A stretch of DNA of 64,000 nt, from contig NZ_JAOQJU010000016.1 of the NCBI RefSeq assembly GCF_025567385.1, positions 3,692 through 67,691 on the forward strand. Reading direction: 5' to 3'. This document shows, one piece after another, positions 37,301-45,560 of this stretch (the first letter of the stretch is position 1; each line of letters begins with the position of its first letter). A program made the position numbers and the translations under genes. Below the pieces are notes generated by a model. The model did no database searches. It had not been told where the DNA came from and saw nothing but the letters and a program-made list of their open reading frames with translations. The DNA is from Claveliimonas acetigenes. GTDB taxonomy: Bacteria > Bacillota > Clostridia > Lachnospirales > Lachnospiraceae.

Positions 37301-37891
37301 CATATCTACCAAATCCTTCAGATCTTCATAATCCCATGTCTCAATCTTCTGGATTTCATGAGATGTACGGAAACCATCGAAGAAATTAATAAACGGAAGT
37401 TTGCCTTTCAGTGCTGCACAGTGTGCAACCGGTGTCAGGTCCATTACCTCCTGTACGCTGGACTCACAGAGCATCGCAGCTCCTGTCTGACGACAGGCAT
37501 ATACATCAGAGTGATCTCCGAAAATGGATAACGCATGGCTTGCAAGGGCACGGGCAGATACATGAAATACACCCGGCAGCTGCTCACCTGCTACTTTATA
37601 TAAGTTAGGAATCATAAGGAGTAATCCCTGAGATGCCGTAAATGTCGTCGTTAAAGCTCCCGCTGCCAGCGAACCGTGTACAGCGCCCGCCGCGCCTGCC
37701 TCTGACTGCATCTCGGTTACCTGAACGGTCTGTCCAAAAATATTCTTTCTGCCTTCGGTAGCCCACTCATCCACATGCTCCGGCATAACGGATGACGGGG
37801 TAATCGGGTAAATAGCTGCAACTTCAGTATAAGCATATGACGCATGAGCCGCAGCCTGATTACCATCCATGGTCTTCATTTTTCTTGCCAT
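34346..37891 (-). CDS. nifJ: Pyruvate:ferredoxin (flavodoxin) oxidoreductase, single-chain
   Basis: 1181-residue homodimeric-type PFOR. It oxidises pyruvate with CoA to acetyl-CoA and CO2 and reduces ferredoxin, the central step of anaerobic fermentation. Domain order is: gamma/alpha-like pyrimidine-binding region (AAIYPITPSSVMPEHVDEWA near residue 27), transketolase C-like region, EKR region, two [4Fe-4S] clusters (CIQCNRCAYVCPHAV and CTGCGSCANVCPG near residues 690 and 745), and the TPP domain with FSGACAGCGETPYAKL, ATGCSSIWG and GGDGWAYDIGFGG. The ATG at 37891 has AAGGAGG upstream and is preferred over 37936. Confidence 0.97.
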   Translation of the reverse strand: MARKMKTMDGNQAAAHASYAYTEVAAIYPITPSSVMPEHVDEWATEGRKNIFGQTVQVTEMQSEAGAAGAVHGSLAAGALTTTFTASQGLLLMIPNLYKVAGEQLPGVFHVSARALASHALSIFGDHSDVYACRQTGAAMLCESSVQEVMDLTPVAHCAALKGKLPFINFFDGFRTSHEIQKIETWDYEDLKDLVDMDAIDAFRKHALNPNHPCQRGSAQNPDIFFQAREACNPYYDAMPAIVQEYMDKVNAKIGTNYKLFNYYGAEDAEKVIVAMGSVCDTIEETIDYMMAAGEKVGVVKVRLYRPFCAQALIDAIPDTVKVINVLDRTKEPGAQGEPLYLDVVSALKGSKFDAVPINCGRYGLGSKDTTPAQIVAVFNNTEKARFTIGIEDDVTNLSLEVGAPLVTTPEGTINCKFWGLGADGTVGANKNSIKIIGDNTDMYAQAYFDYDSKKSGGVTMSHLRFGKSPIKSTYLIHQANFVACHNPSYVNKYNMVQELVDGGTFLLNCPWDMEGLEKHLPGQVKAYIADHNIKFYTIDGIKIGKEIGLGGRINTVLQSAFFKLASIIPEEEAIDLMKKAAKATYGRKGDKIVQMNYDAIDAGAKQVVEVTVPDSWKSCEDEGLFSPEVKGGREDVVDFVKNIQAKVNAQEGNSLPVSAFNDYVDGSTPSGASAYEKRGIAVDIPVWKSENCIQCNRCAYVCPHAVIRPVALTEEELANAPEGTKAIDMIGMPGMKFAITVSALDCTGCGSCANVCPGKKGEKALVMENMEANVASQEVFDFGREIPVKPEVIAKFKPETVKGSQFKQPLLEFSGACAGCGETPYAKLITQLFGDRMYIANATGCSSIWGNSSPSTPYTVTPEGKGPAWANSLFEDNAEFGYGMLLAQKAIRKRMKAQVETILASDAECATAEVKAACQEYLDTFNCGASNGDAADKLVAALEGVDCDVCRDIINNKDFLAKKSQWIFGGDGWAYDIGFGGVDHVLASGEDINVMVFDTEVYSNTGGQSSKATKTGATAQFAAGGKETKKKDLAGIAMSYGYVYVAQIAMGADFNQTVKAIAEAEAYPGPSLIIAYAPCINHGIKKGMSKAQTEEALAVECGYWNNFRFNPAAEGAKFSLDSKEPKQEGYQAFLDGEVRYNALKRANPEKAEKLFAKNEAEAMERYDYLKKLVALYGAEE

Positions 37892-37947
37892 TTTAATTGT
37901 TCCTCCTTCATTAATCAGAATTAAAATAATTCTCAACGTGTATAATT

Positions 37948-37976
37948 ATTATAGTCCTTAACCTATGAAAAGTCTA
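37948..37976 (-). promoter_or_regulatory. Promoter of nifJ
   Basis: -35 TAGACT (37971-37976), 17-base spacer, perfect -10 TATAAT (37948-37953), giving a leader of roughly 50 bases. Confidence 0.7.
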
Positions 37977-38093
37977 GTGCTTCCTACCTTTATTTTGTTC
38001 GTTTTTCCATACAAAACAAGCAATGCGGCACTCCTTTCAGAGCCTGGTGCAAGATATTTTTTTAACAATCTTTTGCACTTTCTTAACACAATC

Positions 38094-38122
38094 TTGACAT
38101 ATTTTCACATTTGAAGTATAAT
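38094..38122 (+). promoter_or_regulatory. Consensus promoter of the first symporter gene
   Basis: Perfect TTGACA (38094-38099), 17-base spacer, perfect TATAAT (38117-38122). The start codon is about 145 bases downstream, leaving room for the leader hairpin. Confidence 0.85.
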
Positions 38123-38144
38123 AAAAAAGAGGATTCGGTAGAGT

Positions 38145-38177
38145 AAAGATGCTCTCACACATAGTGAGCGCATCTTT
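38145..38177 (+). terminator. Leader terminator-like hairpin before the first symporter
   Basis: AAAGATGC/GCATCTTT outer stem and CTCAC/GTGAG inner stem with ACATA loop, followed by TTTTATT. It begins only about 15-20 bases after the predicted transcription start, and 90 bases before the ATG. It looks like an attenuator; no aptamer or leader peptide was recognised. Confidence 0.7.
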
Positions 38178-38267
38178 TTTTATTACAATCCAAAATAGTC
38201 GGGGGATATTTGGATTGAAGTACAGATATTGAATCTGAAAAAATTATAGAGAGATTGGAGTGTTTTT

Positions 38268-39647
38268 ATGAGTAGCACGGAAAAGAAACCTGCAGCCAAT
38301 TTTAATTCCAGATTTGGCTACATCATGGTCGCCGCGGGCGCGGCTATCGGACTCGGAAACATATGGAAATTCCCTTACCTTGCATACGGCGGAGGCGGAG
38401 GCGCTTTTATTGTGGTCTACATCATTCTCTGTATCGTTCTTGGGCATCCGGTCGTAGAGATGGAATCCGCAATCGGAAGATACGCAAAGACGAACGGTAT
38501 TGATGCCTTCGGCGTTGTCAACAAGAAATGGAAATTTGCCGGCTTTATCAACATTGTATGTACCTTCCTGATTGACATGTACTATATCATCGTCAGCGGC
38601 TATGTATTGAAATACGCAGTTGCTTATCTGACAGGCGGAAATTTCGGCGGAGACAGAGAAGCCTACTATATGAACTTCATTTCTGATCCCGTCCAGCCAC
38701 TGATCTACTCAGGAATCTTAATGATTATTATCGTACTTCTATTATCAAAGGGAATCACTGAGTTAGTAGAAAAGGTTACGAAAGTAATCATGCCGTTATT
38801 ATTCGTACTGCTGCTCATCTGCGGTTTTTGGGCTTTATTCGCATTTGACGGCGCCATTGACGGTTTGAAGTTTTACCTGATTCCTGATTTTTCAAAATTT
38901 ACATGGAAGACCTTTGCCGATGCCTGTATGCAGGTAATGTTCTCTGTCGGTATCGGATGGTCTATTTTCGTAACCCTTGGAGCAAGCATGAGCGACAGCT
39001 CAAATATCCGCAAAGACTCCATGATGGTTACCATTTGTGATACCGCCGTTGCCCTGACGGCCGGATTCGTTATCATTCCTTCTGTTGTGGGAGCCGGATC
39101 TGAGATGGCGGCGGGACCATCCCTCGTATTTCTTGCCATGACAGAAATCTTTTCACAGCTTCCGGGCGGTAATATTTTAGGAGTTTTCTTCTTCACCGCA
39201 TTGATATTTGCCGTACTTTCCACCTACTTCACCATCCTGGAGATTCCGGTAAAATGTATCGAAGAAAAATGCCACATTAACCACCGCAAAGCAACCTGGA
39301 TTACTGCCATACTGATTTTCATCGGCGGCATCTTCTGTTCCTTAAGCCAGGGCACCGGACTTCTCAGTGGCGTGAAGCTTCCATGGTGGGCATATGGTTC
39401 CGGCGTTGTATACTATAATATTTACGATTGGGTTGACTGCTTCTCAGGATATGTTCTTCTTCCTCTCGGCTGCCTCCTGACTGCATTCTATTGCTGCAAA
39501 GTATGGGGCTATAAAGAATATGAAAAAGAACTTACCAAGAATGGCCGGGACGGAAAATTATCGATGTACGACAAGGTAGTTATGACCGTGGCCGTTCCGG
39601 TTCTGACCTTAATCGTTATACTGAACTGTTTTGGATTCATTAAATAA
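38268..39647 (+). CDS. Sodium:neurotransmitter symporter family transporter, copy 1
   Basis: 459 residues with about 11-12 membrane helices of the LeuT-fold NSS family. Helix 1 is clear (AGAAIGLGNIWKFPYLAYG), with GGGGGAF in place of the usual NGGGAF. Helix 6/8 regions contain GIGWSIFVTLGASMSD and AGFVIIPSVVGAG. Bacterial NSS proteins import amino acids such as Leu, Trp or Tyr with Na+; the substrate here is undetermined. GGAG lies 7 bases before the ATG. A close paralogue follows at 39814. Confidence 0.93.
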   Translation: MSSTEKKPAANFNSRFGYIMVAAGAAIGLGNIWKFPYLAYGGGGGAFIVVYIILCIVLGHPVVEMESAIGRYAKTNGIDAFGVVNKKWKFAGFINIVCTFLIDMYYIIVSGYVLKYAVAYLTGGNFGGDREAYYMNFISDPVQPLIYSGILMIIIVLLLSKGITELVEKVTKVIMPLLFVLLLICGFWALFAFDGAIDGLKFYLIPDFSKFTWKTFADACMQVMFSVGIGWSIFVTLGASMSDSSNIRKDSMMVTICDTAVALTAGFVIIPSVVGAGSEMAAGPSLVFLAMTEIFSQLPGGNILGVFFFTALIFAVLSTYFTILEIPVKCIEEKCHINHRKATWITAILIFIGGIFCSLSQGTGLLSGVKLPWWAYGSGVVYYNIYDWVDCFSGYVLLPLGCLLTAFYCCKVWGYKEYEKELTKNGRDGKLSMYDKVVMTVAVPVLTLIVILNCFGFIK

Positions 39648-39693
39648 GCAAAGAGGAAAGCCGTTAAGAAACCGCTAAGTATTCTTCTCTGAC

Positions 39694-39723
39694 TTGACCC
39701 TGTAATTCTTATGGGAATATAAT
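39694..39723 (+). promoter_or_regulatory. Promoter of the second symporter gene
   Basis: -35 TTGACC (39694-39699), 18-base spacer, perfect TATAAT (39718-39723). The same layout as upstream of copy 1. Confidence 0.75.
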
Positions 39724-39739
39724 AAGAAAGAGGAGTGGT

Positions 39740-39777
39740 AAAGAGGCTGCTTTCACATCTGTGAGAGCAGCCTCTTT
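39740..39777 (+). terminator. Leader hairpin before the second symporter
   Basis: AAAGAGGCTGCT (39740-39751) pairs perfectly with AGCAGCCTCTTT (39766-39777); the apical part again contains TCAC...GTGA, as in copy 1. It starts about 10 bases after the predicted transcription start. The T-tract is weaker (TTTCTATT). It could also serve as terminator for copy 1 transcripts. Confidence 0.65.
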
Positions 39778-39813
39778 CTATTAACCTAACAGAATAAGTC
39801 AGGAGGAATGTTA

Positions 39814-41196
39814 ATGAGTAAACAAGGAAACAAAAAAGCCGCATCTAATTTTAATTCGAGATTCGGCTATATTATGGTCGCCGCAGGCGCGGCTATCGGT
39901 CTGGGAAATATATGGAAATTTCCTTACCTCGCTTACGGCGGAGGCGGAGGCGCTTTTATCGTAATCTACATTGTTATGTGTATTGTGCTGGGCCACCCGG
40001 TAGTGGAAATGGAATCCGCAATCGGACGTTATGCCCGGACAAATGGTATCGACGCATACGGTGTCGTAAACAAAAAATGGAAGTTTGCAGGTGCGATCAA
40101 TATTCTGTGTACTATTTTAATTGATATGTACTATATCATCGTCAGCGGCTATGTATTAAAATATGCAATTGCCTATCTTCTCGGAGGCAACTTCGGCGCA
40201 GACAAGGAAGCCTATTACATGGACTTTATTTCCAACCCGGTGGAACCGCTGATTTACGCCGGAATCTTAATGATTATTACCGTACTTCTATTAGCCGGAG
40301 GTATCACCGAGTTAGTAGAAAAGGTTACGAAAGTAATCATGCCGTTATTATTCGTATTATTAATTATCTGCGGATTTTGGGCGCTTTTCTCTTTTGATGG
40401 CGCAATTGACGGTCTGAAATTTTATCTGATTCCGGATTTTTCGAAGGTAACCTGGAAGACGTTCTCTGATGCCTGTATGCAGGTAATGTTCTCTGTCGGT
40501 ATCGGGTGGTCTATCTTCGTAACACTTGGTGCAAGTGTCAGTGATGACGCCAACATCCGGAAAGACTCCATGATGGTTACCATCTGCGACACGACGGTTG
40601 CTTTAACTGCAGGTTTTGTAATCATCCCCACCGTAGTAGGCGCAGGCTCTAAGATGTCAGCAGGACCTTCTCTGATCTTCCTCGCTATGACAGACATCTT
40701 CAGCAAACTACCGGGAGGAAATATCATCGGATTTTTCTTCTTTACCGCCATTATTTTTGCCGTACTTTCTACTTACTTTACTATCCTGGAAATTCCGGTC
40801 AAATGTGTAGAAGAGAAATTTCATATCAACCACCGGATTGCAACCGTTATCTGTGCCGTATTTATTTTCATCGGCGGCATCTTCTGCTCTCTGAGCCAGG
40901 GACACGGACTTCTAAGCGGTGTGAAACTTCCATGGTGGGCATATAACACAGGCGTTGTATATTACAACATTTACGACTGGATCGACAGCTTCTCCGGTTA
41001 CATCCTTCTTCCACTCGGATGTCTGCTGACAGCATTCTACTGTTGTAAGGTATGGGGCTACAAAGAATATGAAAAAGAACTTACCAAAAATGGAAGAGAT
41101 GGAAAATTATCGATGTACGACAAAGTGGTTATGACCGTTGTCGTACCGGTTCTGACACTGATTGTTATACTGAACTGCTTCGGATTTATTAACTAA
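39814..41196 (+). CDS. Sodium:neurotransmitter symporter family transporter, copy 2
   Basis: 460 residues, colinear with copy 1 and identical over long stretches, including the C-terminal block with YKEYEKELTKNGRDGKLSMY and most helices. Differences cluster in the N-terminus, extracellular loops and a few helix residues, e.g. LLAGGITELVE for LLSKGITELVE. Start ATG 39814 has AGGAGG 7 bases upstream, better than the ATG at 39808. The pair is a recent tandem duplication that included the promoter and leader hairpin. Confidence 0.93.
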   Translation: MSKQGNKKAASNFNSRFGYIMVAAGAAIGLGNIWKFPYLAYGGGGGAFIVIYIVMCIVLGHPVVEMESAIGRYARTNGIDAYGVVNKKWKFAGAINILCTILIDMYYIIVSGYVLKYAIAYLLGGNFGADKEAYYMDFISNPVEPLIYAGILMIITVLLLAGGITELVEKVTKVIMPLLFVLLIICGFWALFSFDGAIDGLKFYLIPDFSKVTWKTFSDACMQVMFSVGIGWSIFVTLGASVSDDANIRKDSMMVTICDTTVALTAGFVIIPTVVGAGSKMSAGPSLIFLAMTDIFSKLPGGNIIGFFFFTAIIFAVLSTYFTILEIPVKCVEEKFHINHRIATVICAVFIFIGGIFCSLSQGHGLLSGVKLPWWAYNTGVVYYNIYDWIDSFSGYILLPLGCLLTAFYCCKVWGYKEYEKELTKNGRDGKLSMYDKVVMTVVVPVLTLIVILNCFGFIN

Positions 41197-41226
41197 ATAT
41201 CTATAATGATTATCAGCACTCCATTC

Positions 41227-41287
41227 AAAAAAAGCAGGCACATTCCACAGAAGTTTATACTTCTTCCGGGATATGCCTGCATTTTTT
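41227..41287. terminator. Bidirectional terminator between symporter copy 2 and lgt
   Basis: GCAGGCA (41234-41240) pairs with TGCCTGC (41274-41280), with an inner AGAAG/CTTCT stem; A-tract before and T-tract after serve both converging genes. Confidence 0.88.
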
Positions 41288-42164
41288 AGGAATGTGTACG
41301 GTTCTGCCTTCTACCGGACTTCCGACGGAAGACAATAATCAATATAACCGAAACCATCACCAGCACGCCAGCTAATACCTGGGATACGGGAAGCCCGATT
41401 CCCGGAAGCAAAAGCTGGTCTGTCCTTAATCCCTCTATCCAGAACCTTCCGATTCCATAGCCGGCAAGATAAACCAGGAACACCTCACCGTCAAATACCT
41501 TGTGTCTTAGATAAATGAAAAGTAAAACCAGAACCAACAGACACCAAATGGATTCATATAAATAGGTCGGATGTACCTGTATATAATCCACACCGTCTAT
41601 TGTCTCCAGATGCGCCCACATCTTTTCCGTCACATCAGAAGTCGATCTCACTGCGTCCAGCGGAAGCCTCATAGCAAACAGATTATCGGTGTACTCACCA
41701 AACGCTTCTCTGTTGAAGAAATTCCCCCATCTGCCAATCATCTGCCCTGTCACCAGTCCGAATACTGCCGTATCCAGAAGCAGCGGTGCAGATAGTTTCT
41801 TCACTCGCGCAAACACAAACACCGTAATGACTGCCGCAATTACACCGCCGTAAATAGCAAGCCCGCCTTCTCTGATATTAAATATACTCAGAATATGATC
41901 CTTATACATATCCCAGGAAAACACAACATAGTAAATCCTTGCTCCAATAATGCCAAATACTACTGCAAACATCGCCAAGTCGATATAATTCTCAGGTTCC
42001 TGTTTCGTACGTTTTGCCACATACATTGCCACAAGCAGCCCTGCTACAATTCCCAGTCCAATCACTATGCCATAATACGCAATATCGAACTGAAATATAG
42101 TCAATGTCTTTCCAACATTTTCAAGATGAATCCCTAAATTGGGAAATTCAATTGAAGTATGCAT
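41286..42164 (-). CDS. lgt: Prolipoprotein diacylglyceryl transferase
   Basis: 292-residue membrane enzyme that transfers diacylglycerol from phosphatidylglycerol to the lipobox Cys of prolipoproteins. Essential signature GRWGNFFNREAFG near residue 145, HPTYLYESIW near residue 200 and GYGIGRFWIEGLRTD near residue 240 are present, with seven hydrophobic helices. It would process the ABC-importer lipoprotein encoded at 4275-5894. It sits at the end of the housekeeping run, about 70 bases after ychF. Confidence 0.96.
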   Translation of the reverse strand: MHTSIEFPNLGIHLENVGKTLTIFQFDIAYYGIVIGLGIVAGLLVAMYVAKRTKQEPENYIDLAMFAVVFGIIGARIYYVVFSWDMYKDHILSIFNIREGGLAIYGGVIAAVITVFVFARVKKLSAPLLLDTAVFGLVTGQMIGRWGNFFNREAFGEYTDNLFAMRLPLDAVRSTSDVTEKMWAHLETIDGVDYIQVHPTYLYESIWCLLVLVLLFIYLRHKVFDGEVFLVYLAGYGIGRFWIEGLRTDQLLLPGIGLPVSQVLAGVLVMVSVILIIVFRRKSGRRQNRTHS

Positions 42165-42232
42165 ATCTTTTTCTTCCTTTCCTGCCTTACTTCTGCCCGC
42201 CAGGCAGCGGGCTGTCTAATCAGAAAAAGTAT

Positions 42233-43333
42233 CTACACATTAAACCGGAACAATATAATATCTCCATCCTGTACAATATAATCCTTTCCCTCCAGACGAA
42301 CCAGACCTTTTTCTCTTGCCGCCGCATGAGAACCACAAGCCATCAGATCATCATATGCCACTACTTCCGCCCGGATAAATCCTCTCTCAAAATCCGTATG
42401 GATCTTCCCGGCAGCCTGAGGTGCTTTTGTCCCCTTGGTAATCGTCCATGCACGCACTTCCGGTTCTCCCGCCGTCAGATAACTAATCAATCCCAAAAGG
42501 CTGTAGCTTGCTTTAATCAACTTCTCAAGGCCGGACTCTTTAAGCCCCAGATCTTCCAGGAACATTTTCTTCTCATCCTCATCCAGCTCAGCAATTTCCT
42601 GCTCAATCTGCGCACAGACTACGAACACTTCACTGTGTTCTGCCTTGGCAAACTCCCGTACCCTGCACACGCCCTCATTGGAAGCGCCATCATCCGGAAG
42701 ATCTTCCTCCGTAACATTTGCCGCAAAAATCACCGGCTTATAAGTCAGCAGATTATAACCTGCAAGCCATTCCTGCTCGTCCTCGTCCTCCGCTCCTTCA
42801 AAGCTTTTCGCCATCTTGCCTTCTTCCAGATGTGCTTTTATCTTCTCTAAAAGCTTCAGCTCTTTTGCCGCTGTTTTATCATTTCTCGCCACCTTCGCCG
42901 TCTTAGCAATGCGGCGCTCTAAAATCTCCAAATCAGAAAAAATAAGCTCAAGATTAATAGTCTCAATATCTCGAAGCGGATCAATACTGCCATCCACATG
43001 GATAATATTACTATCCTCAAAACAACGCACTACATGGACAATAGCATCCACTTCACGGATGTTGGCAAGGAACTGGTTTCCAAGCCCTTCTCCTTTCGAC
43101 GCCCCTTTTACCAGACCGGCAATATCTACAAATTCAATCGCCGCCGGGATAATCTTCTTTGTGTGATACATCTCACCCAGGACATTCAATCTTTCATCCG
43201 GTACCGTTACAACGCCCACATTCGGGTCAATCGTACAAAATGGATAATTCGCCGATTCTGCTCCTGCTTTTGTTAAAGAATTAAATAATGTGCTTTTCCC
43301 TACATTAGGAAGCCCAATTATGCCTAATTTCAT
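42233..43333 (-). CDS. ychF: Ribosome-binding ATPase YchF
   Basis: 366 residues, the standard length. It is an Obg-family protein that prefers ATP. P-loop GLPNVGKSTLFNSLTKAG at the N-terminus, DIAGLVKGASKGEGLGNQFL near residue 70, and a C-terminal TGS domain (TAGEPEVRAWTITKGTKAPQ). NxxE replaces NKxD of true GTPases (FAANVTEEDL). Start ATG 43333 is chosen by the conserved MKLGIIGLPN; the upstream ATG at 43342 is too close to GAGG. Confidence 0.95.
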   Translation of the reverse strand: MKLGIIGLPNVGKSTLFNSLTKAGAESANYPFCTIDPNVGVVTVPDERLNVLGEMYHTKKIIPAAIEFVDIAGLVKGASKGEGLGNQFLANIREVDAIVHVVRCFEDSNIIHVDGSIDPLRDIETINLELIFSDLEILERRIAKTAKVARNDKTAAKELKLLEKIKAHLEEGKMAKSFEGAEDEDEQEWLAGYNLLTYKPVIFAANVTEEDLPDDGASNEGVCRVREFAKAEHSEVFVVCAQIEQEIAELDEDEKKMFLEDLGLKESGLEKLIKASYSLLGLISYLTAGEPEVRAWTITKGTKAPQAAGKIHTDFERGFIRAEVVAYDDLMACGSHAAAREKGLVRLEGKDYIVQDGDIILFRFNV

Positions 43334-43361
43334 CTGTCTCATTTCCTCTCTGTTGTAATTT

Positions 43362-44021
43362 CTATTTTTTATCGCGCGTCTCCATCAGAATCACTATGCC
43401 GCTTCTGAAATTCACCACAACTTCGTCTTCTTCAATCTGATTGCTGACACACAGACTGTCAGAAGCCGTCATGGTATGCTCACTCAAAGGATATTTTGCT
43501 CCTTCAAGGGTCAATCCATACACCGGCTCGCCCAATGGGAACAGCGAAAAATACGGGCCATAGGCATCTTCTTTTCTTAGATGCGTCTCTTCGCCTATCA
43601 GACGTATTCTATTCTGCGAATCTAAAATTACAGCCTCTACGCCTGCCTTAAAGGGAATCATCAATGTCTGTACATTCGCCCATAAATGATCAATTCTGCC
43701 TCCGGTGGCTCCCAGAATAAGTATTTTCTCACACCCCAGTGTCACACCAAGCCTGACAGCAATCTCTGTATCAGAAGCATCCTTTACCGGATTATATTCC
43801 CGGATAGGAACTTTTGTCTCATTCTTATAGTAGTCCACAATATCTCTGGATAAACTGTCAAAATCACCAACGATGTAACTGGGAATGATTTGGTGCTCAT
43901 ACAGGAACTCTACCCCCTTATCCACTCCGATAATACAGGGATTCTCAGCTCTTCTGATCGTATTTAATACCAACTCTTCGTTAAGTGCTCCTCCGCTGAC
44001 AATGATCGCTTTATTACTCAT
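43362..44021 (-). CDS. thiN: Thiamine pyrophosphokinase
   Basis: 219 residues. It converts thiamine to thiamine diphosphate, the cofactor needed by the PFOR in this window. Motifs are GVDKGVEFLYEHQIIPSYIVGDFDS near residues 33-57 (the acidic metal site), DTEIAVRLG and ILGATGGRIDHLWANVQTL near residue 105. It overlaps rpe by 8 bases in the conserved rsgA-rpe-thiN order. Confidence 0.93.
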   Translation of the reverse strand: MSNKAIIVSGGALNEELVLNTIRRAENPCIIGVDKGVEFLYEHQIIPSYIVGDFDSLSRDIVDYYKNETKVPIREYNPVKDASDTEIAVRLGVTLGCEKILILGATGGRIDHLWANVQTLMIPFKAGVEAVILDSQNRIRLIGEETHLRKEDAYGPYFSLFPLGEPVYGLTLEGAKYPLSEHTMTASDSLCVSNQIEEDEVVVNFRSGIVILMETRDKK

Positions 44022-44679
44022 AACTCTTTAATATCTCCATAAATTTCTTTGTGTTTTCTGCCGGATTTCCTTTAAACACTGCTGATCCGGCAACGATTAC
44101 ATTTGCCCCCGCATCCAGAACCTCTCTCACATTGCTGGGATAAATTCCTCCATCTACCTCAATATCAACAGGGGCTTCTATCTTCTCTATCATCTCTCTG
44201 AGTTCTTGTATCCTCTTCAATGCTTCCGGAATGAATTTCTGTCCGCCGAATCCGGGATAAACACTCATAATTAATACCATCTCTATATCATCAAGATATT
44301 CCCGCACGGCATCAACTGGTGTGTCAGGACAAATAGATACCCCACAGCGGAGTCCACAACTATGGACTTCTCTGATTGTTTCCCTCAGATCCTTACATGC
44401 TTCCAGATGCACGGTTATATTATCTGCGCCTGCGTTCTGGAAATCCTTCACATAGCGGATCGGTTCCTCCACCATCAGATGCACATCCATAAGCTGGCTG
44501 GTTGCTTTTTTTATCGATTGCAGCACCGGCATACCGAAAGAAATACTCGGCACAAACATACCGTCCATCACATCAAAATGTAAATACTCTGCCCCCTGCT
44601 CTTCCACCAGCCGGATCTGCTCTCCCAGATTTGTAAAATCCGCTGCCAAAATGGATGGCGATAACACATACCTCATCAT
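44014..44679 (-). CDS. rpe: Ribulose-phosphate 3-epimerase
   Basis: 221-residue TIM-barrel enzyme interconverting ribulose 5-phosphate and xylulose 5-phosphate. LSPSILAADF, HFDVMDGMFVPSISFG, DVHLMVEEP, VYPGFGGQKF and DGGIYPSNVREVLDAGANVIVAGSAVF are all in place. Two ATGs abut at 44679 and 44676. The first overlaps the rsgA stop as TAATG, indicating coupling. Confidence 0.95.
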   Translation of the reverse strand: MMRYVLSPSILAADFTNLGEQIRLVEEQGAEYLHFDVMDGMFVPSISFGMPVLQSIKKATSQLMDVHLMVEEPIRYVKDFQNAGADNITVHLEACKDLRETIREVHSCGLRCGVSICPDTPVDAVREYLDDIEMVLIMSVYPGFGGQKFIPEALKRIQELREMIEKIEAPVDIEVDGGIYPSNVREVLDAGANVIVAGSAVFKGNPAENTKKFMEILKSYE

Positions 44680-45557
44680 TAAAATCTCCTCTTCTGCTGC
44701 AGCTCATTGTACATATCCAGGTAATTTCCATAACGGATCCTGTGAATTTCTCCCCGCTCAAGAGCTTCTTTCACGGCGCAGCCCGGTTCATGCACATGAA
44801 CACAGCCATTATATTTGCAGTGTCCTTCATACGGAGAAAACTCCGTAAAATAATATTTCAGTTCTTCCTTCTCGAACTCATTTACATATAATGAACTGAA
44901 TCCCGGTGTATCCATGATATAGGAATCCTTGTCGACCGCTATTAATTCTGAATGCCGTGTTGTATGTCTGCCCCTGTCAATCTTGCGGCTTATCTCTCCT
45001 GTTTCCATCGTGATGTCACTTTGCAGAAGATTAATGATTGAAGATTTTCCCACTCCGGATGGTCCCGCAACCACCGTCGTCTTCCCTTTCAAAAGCGCTT
45101 TGATTTCTTCAATATTTTCCTTTTTTCTCGCACTTGAAAATAAAATCGGATAACCACATCTTCCGTAAATCTCTCTCAATTCCTGTATCCTTAGATCATC
45201 GGCAATGTCTTTTTTATTAAAACAGAGTATTGCCGGAACTCCCTTGCTTTCCATCATAACAAGGAAACGATCCAACAGATTAAAATGCGGCTTTGGTTTC
45301 GTTACTGCAAATACTACCATCGCCTGATCCACATTTGCCACAGCAGGTCGGGTCAATGCATTTTTTCGTGGGAAAATCCTGACAATATTTCCCGTTTTCT
45401 CTGTTTTTTCCAAAATATCTATCTCTACATCGTCTCCGACCAGAGGCTTCTGTCCCTCTTTGCGGAACACTCCTTTTGCTTTACATTCGTAAACACCGGA
45501 TTCTACTATATGAACATAGTAGAATCCGGCAATTCCCTTTACTATCTTTCCCCGCAT
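44679..45557 (-). CDS. rsgA: Ribosome small-subunit biogenesis GTPase RsgA
   Basis: 292 residues. It is a circularly permuted GTPase acting in late 30S maturation: OB fold first (residues 1-65), then NKKD near residue 117, G1 GPSGVGKSSIINLLQ near residue 167, G3 DTPGFSSL near residue 215, then a C-terminal zinc knuckle (CKYNGCVHVHEPGCAV). It lies 3 bases after the PASTA kinase gene. Confidence 0.96.
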   Translation of the reverse strand: MRGKIVKGIAGFYYVHIVESGVYECKAKGVFRKEGQKPLVGDDVEIDILEKTEKTGNIVRIFPRKNALTRPAVANVDQAMVVFAVTKPKPHFNLLDRFLVMMESKGVPAILCFNKKDIADDLRIQELREIYGRCGYPILFSSARKKENIEEIKALLKGKTTVVAGPSGVGKSSIINLLQSDITMETGEISRKIDRGRHTTRHSELIAVDKDSYIMDTPGFSSLYVNEFEKEELKYYFTEFSPYEGHCKYNGCVHVHEPGCAVKEALERGEIHRIRYGNYLDMYNELQQKRRF

Positions 45558-45560
45558 ATA

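Larger units (their letters stand above)
37977..38267. other. Intergenic region between nifJ and the first symporter
   Basis: Divergent promoters flank this stretch. Besides the symporter promoter and leader hairpin listed separately, it holds one imperfect hairpin (GTGCAAGAT with ATCTTTTGCAC, about 38047-38078) of unknown use. No ORF of interest was seen. Confidence 0.6.
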
